Assembly (NCBI RefSeq): GCF_958295425.1
Contig: NC_081150.1
Coordinates: 11,717,001-11,781,000, forward strand
Length of the DNA: 64,000 bases
Reading direction: 5' to 3'
Source: Solea solea
Taxonomy: Eukaryota; Chordata; Actinopteri; Pleuronectiformes; Soleidae
Notes under the pieces: generated by a model
What the model was told of the DNA's origin: nothing
Seen by the model: the letters and a program-made list of their open reading frames with translations, nothing else
Database searches by the model: none
Made by a program: the position numbers and the translations under genes
Shown here: piece by piece, positions 61,701 through 64,000 of the stretch
Layout of the letters: every line of letters starts with the position of its first letter
How positions within the stretch are numbered: position 1 is the first letter of the stretch

Positions 61701-62715
61701 TGCAAATACGTGTATATTTTCGGAACACATTTCAAAAGGAAACAAATATTAGATACTACAGATAAATACAGATACTCATCAACTTTCATGCAAATTTGTG
61801 CATGTTTTCTCAACCTTACAAACACAGCGTAAGAAGATGAAGCCAAAGAGTCAGCAGCATATTCAGCCTACTGATAATGTTTATCCTTAAAATGGAGTTA
61901 CAATGTAGTGTTACAAAACCAGTTCATTTATAAATAAAATTAAATACAATTATTTAAATTTGGATTACTATACTGTAAATCACAAGGTCTTGAACACAGT
62001 GGAAAGATGTGGGCTCTCCCTTGTGGTATAGTAATAAGTCACTTTATTAGTTACACAAATATCAAAATGAAGCGTCCAACTCTGTAAGTACATTTCTCTA
62101 TTATTGCACTATTTTTTCCCACTGTTGTACATTTTACATTTTATGTTTATAATATTTTCTTGTATTGCTGCTATGTCGAAACAATTTCCCCTTGGGGATG
62201 AATAAAGTATTTCTATTCTATTCTAAGTAAAGTGTGGTCTTTTGCTGCTGTAGCCCATCCACCACAAACTTTGACATGTTGTGTGTTCAGTGTTGGTGTT
62301 TTACATAACATGGTTGTAAGTGACTGGTGTCTTTCTACAAGTTTGAACCAGTATGCCCAATCTCATATGACCTCTGGCATCTGCAAGGCTTTTAGGTCCA
62401 GAGAATGGACACTCATTTTAATTCTCTCTTTACCATTCTCATGCACAAAAATCCCAGTAGGTCAGCAGTTTGTGAAATACTCCAGAACAGTGAATAGTGT
62501 AAATCCCGCCATTGTCAAGTTATCGTGAGGGGTATTATCGCGATACAAATCGTATTAATATGTTGTAACATGTTGGTGAACGTACATACCTGGCTCAAAA
62601 CAGGGTCGTCCTGGTCGTTATCATCAACATTGTCATTATCGTCATCTTCTTCCTGCACAGCTCTGACCCGTTTGTTGAGGCTTTCCCTGACAGAGCTGTT
62701 TTTTCTTTTAGACAT
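52789..62715 (-). CDS. smc6: Structural maintenance of chromosomes protein 6
   Basis: SMC6 pairs with SMC5 in the SMC5/6-NSE complex, an ATP-driven DNA-entrapping machine for recombination repair, replication-fork stability and restriction of extrachromosomal DNA (family knowledge). Coding exons: 62590-62715, 61501-61648, 61100-61205, 60877-61013, 60621-60682, 60415-60495, 60218-60319, 59954-60073, 59725-59823, 59419-59565, 59116-59204, 58825-58989, 58427-58605, 58125-58326, 57173-57287, 56660-56956, 56484-56564, 56211-56381, 55468-55605, 55167-55312, 54954-55079, 54736-54841, 53418-53570, 53163-53260, 52789-52885. They sum to 3291 nt, 1096 residues (human 1091). Residues 1-42 are basic then acidic. 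Walker A GNNGSGKS (88-95) is split by intron 2. Coiled coils run about 220-500 and 650-950 around a hinge containing [14 protein letters not shown] and [16 protein letters not shown]. Signature LSGGERS is at 998-1004 and Walker B CLDEFD at 1024-1029. One donor is GC (54953). All key residues are intact. Confidence 0.98.
52890..52918. repeat. (AAAC)n tetranucleotide in SMC6 last intron
   Basis: Six to seven AAAC units lie next to the acceptor of the final SMC6 exon. On the minus strand they form a GTTT-rich acceptor tract. Confidence 0.9.
53645..53865. repeat. Second copy of the CCTTAACC-type dispersed repeat
   Basis: It matches the core of 27072-27290: the CATTGCATTG start, CCTTAACCA.AATTAC.ACTGGCC, then GGTCCCCACA.CATAAGGAA and TACCAGGTA at the end. 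It lies in a SMC6 intron and lacks the flanking CA tracts. Confidence 0.75.
53918..54100 (-). other. Candidate in-frame cassette exon of SMC6
   Basis: The minus strand has TTTACTGCAG at the upstream edge and GTAAGG at the downstream edge of a 183-nt block without stops in frame 0. Exons 22 and 23 of SMC6 join in phase 0, so inclusion would add 61 very polar residues (rich in E, K, Q; starting [16 protein letters not shown]) between SIS and VQPG. The polypyrimidine tract is weak. Human SMC6 has nothing here. It may be chance. Confidence 0.3.
54625..54660. repeat. (AATA)n run in SMC6 intron
   Basis: About six AATA/AAAT units in a SMC6 intron. Confidence 0.85.
55683..56037. mobile_element. hAT-like MITE in SMC6 intron 18, with 8-bp target duplication
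   Basis: The element runs 55691-56029. It starts TAGAACTAACGATTATTTTC and ends GATTAATCGTTTCAGCTCTA, an inverted pair. The inner sequence is dense with CGATTA/TAATCG motifs typical of a widespread fish MITE. CATTTGAT occurs directly on both sides (55683-55690, 56030-56037). No coding capacity. Confidence 0.85.
57288..58124. other. SMC6 intron 14, no second gene
   Basis: An 837-bp intron between the two hinge exons. The plus-strand open frame at 57768-57968 shows no family motif. No repeat was recognised. Confidence 0.5.
61649..62589. repeat. SMC6 intron 1 with two retroposon-like relics
   Basis: At about 62080-62225 the plus strand reads AATTTCCCCTTGGGGATGAA and TAAAGTATTTCTATTCTATT, the tail of a common fish retroposon. 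Directly after it, 62226-62520 resembles another well-known fish repeat: GTGGTCTTTTGCTGCTGTAG, CCCATCCACC, then AAAATCCCAGTAGGTCAGCA and GTTTGTGAAATACTC. Family names are uncertain. The rest of the intron shows nothing. Confidence 0.55.
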
Positions 62716-63070
62716 TCTGATCACACACACACACACCACATCGTAGGGGAAATGAAAATGAAACTTAACACAAGTTACAATCGCAAGCAGCATCGAGTCA
62801 TGCAATGATGTTTTAGTGATGTTAGTTGAACATTCATTCATTGCTCACATTTACTGGACTTTGAGATGCTCAGAACACTGGCCGCACATGAACGTATGGG
62901 CAACAACAACGCTGTTATATCGCTAGAAGTGTGAATAAGTAGCACGGCTAGCTCCCACTACATGCTAAACGTTAAAAAAGTTACTATGTCGTTGCGTATT
63001 TCCGTGTGTTTCTGTAGTATTATAGAAGCAGAAAAGGGGTTACCGTATCCATCAGTTAGCTATTGCTTAC

Positions 63071-63250
63071 CTAGGCTAAGGCGGTCTCACACAGCCACAC
63101 AGCTCTCTTCACAACCCAGCCGTTGAGTGTTGAGGACCACTCTCTGGAATATTTATCGAATTCGCGCTCACCGCTCCCGCACAAGACCTCGCGAGAGTCA
63201 CCGGGTTTATTTCCGGGTTGAGCGGCTCATAGAGCATGCGCATGCGTGAT
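63071..63250 (-). promoter_or_regulatory. SMC6 5' UTR exon and housekeeping-type promoter
   Basis: A strong donor CCTAG|GTAAGC sits at 63071/63070, and the acceptor TGATCAG lies one base before the SMC6 ATG (62717), so a non-coding first exon ends at 63071. Upstream lie a CTCGCGAGA motif (63188-63196), an ETS site (ACCCGGAAAT on the minus strand, 63209-63218) and an NRF1-like palindrome GCATGCGCATGCG (63234-63246). No TATA box was seen. This mix is typical of constitutive genes for DNA maintenance. Confidence 0.6.
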
Positions 63251-63453
63251 GATGTTTACTGTGACTGTGATTATACAGAATATTCTTTATCAATTCGATA
63301 CCAAGTAAATTTTTTTTCAGTTACATTTATTATAAAGTGGTAATTCTCCTGACTGTCTTACATTTAAAGCTAAGCTACACAAAGACAAGAGTGCAAGACC
63401 ATGCATAAATAATCTTGAAAGCCACAATAATGAAGGATGCTGCGTGCAAACAG

Positions 63454-64000
63454 CTACAGCACACAGTTGACTTTTGGCAGGTCTTCCAAGGCCAGGAACC
63501 TGTTCAATTTGAATTCAAAGTCAATGGGACGCTCTCTGGGAGGCTTGTACTTCCCTCTCATGGTTGAGGTCAGGTAGGGAATGAGGGCACAGTTCTCTTC
63601 AAACAAGGCAAGCTTCTTTTTGTACATCTGACGAGTGTAGTCTGTGCTTTTGTGGTTGAAAGCTAAAAAGAAAAAGAAAAAAGTAAAATATATGTACTTT
63701 GATAAATGCTGTGAAAAATCTAGTTATCAACCTTGTCTTTTGTTTACCTTTCAGATATAAGGCCACATAGACGAGTGCTGATCGTTTTGTACTGAGAAAG
63801 GGATACTTAGGTTTGAGACATCCAACAGCTGTCGTGGCCTTGATGACTGCGACTGCCACACCCTGAAAATACATCAGACCAGGTATCACACAAAATCACC
63901 TTTTGGGCATCTCTTAAAATGGTGGTATTCTTGGGGTGTGGTTGAGTGTGTTTGACCTGTTCCAGGTAACCCAGTGTTGGGAGAGAGGTGAGGGGCACAG
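63454..64000 (-). CDS. 3' end of an unrecognised gene (three exons)
   Basis: Coding exons: 63957-64000 (runs off the window), 63748-63862 and 63454-63662, with stop TAG at 63456-63454. Phases fit (0 then 1). The visible 121 residues read about [33 protein letters not shown], then [13 protein letters not shown], a [20 protein letters not shown] segment and [20 protein letters not shown] before the end. It is helical-looking and basic, without a membrane span or a motif I can assign. The first donor (GTCAAA) is weak. The gene ends about 0.4 kb upstream of the SMC6 promoter on the same strand. I do not recognise the protein and give no function. Confidence 0.7.

Noticed and set aside
1..64000. 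CRISPR arrays, operons, phage or bacterial systems
   Set aside because: Gene structure, introns and repeats are vertebrate; tandem repeats seen are simple microsatellites.

Overview
The window is vertebrate nuclear DNA, almost certainly from a ray-finned (teleost) fish. The genes are split into many short exons with GT-AG introns. The intergenic DNA is AT-rich and full of dinucleotide and AAT/TTG microsatellites, L2/CR1/Rex-like LINE 3' ends, DANA/V-SINE-like SINEs, hAT-type MITEs and a Ty3/Gypsy remnant, a mix typical of non-cyprinid teleosts. I see no prokaryotic or viral gene system.

Layout. All recognisable genes lie on the minus strand. (1) 2.3-3.1 kb: three exons of ALKAL2 (FAM150B), a secreted ALK/LTK ligand; its last exon is not found in the window. 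(2) 3.1-46.3 kb: a ~43 kb intergenic stretch with no convincing cellular gene. It holds LINE fragments (5.6, 8.1-9.2, 14.0, 22.1-22.6, 24.1-24.3, 41.6-42.8 kb), a Ty3/Gypsy integrase remnant (15.2-15.8 kb), SINE copies (19.6, 30.9, 38.0, 39.8 kb), hAT-like MITEs (6.2, 7.7, 10.8, 19.1 kb), a TTAA-flanked Kolobok-like family (20.2, 24.5, 26.6 kb), a near-perfect palindrome (12.3 kb) and many microsatellites. (3) 46.3-48.2 kb: complete TMEM18 (5 coding exons, 152 aa). (4) 49.5-52.1 kb: a small two-exon gene of the C1orf115 (RDD1) family (139 aa). (5) 52.8-63.1 kb: complete SMC6 (25 coding exons plus a 5' UTR exon, 1096 aa). (6) 63.45 kb to the window end: the last three coding exons of a gene I do not recognise.

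The genes are not a functional operon. ALKAL2 next to TMEM18, in the same orientation, matches the known human 2p25.3 order. SMC6 and the C1orf115-like gene beside TMEM18 differ from the human arrangement. For TMEM18, SMC6 and the C1orf115-like gene every exon length and splice phase was worked through by hand and closes in frame, so these models are exact predictions to the base, though without transcript support.

No clearly new biological system was found. The most interesting leads are: an exactly in-frame 183-nt candidate cassette exon inside SMC6; a repeat family that carries a conserved CRE-plus-two-CCAAT-box module; a LINE nested in another LINE whose 3' end keeps a GGATA-loop hairpin; and a GATATC-rich module in a TMEM18 intron.
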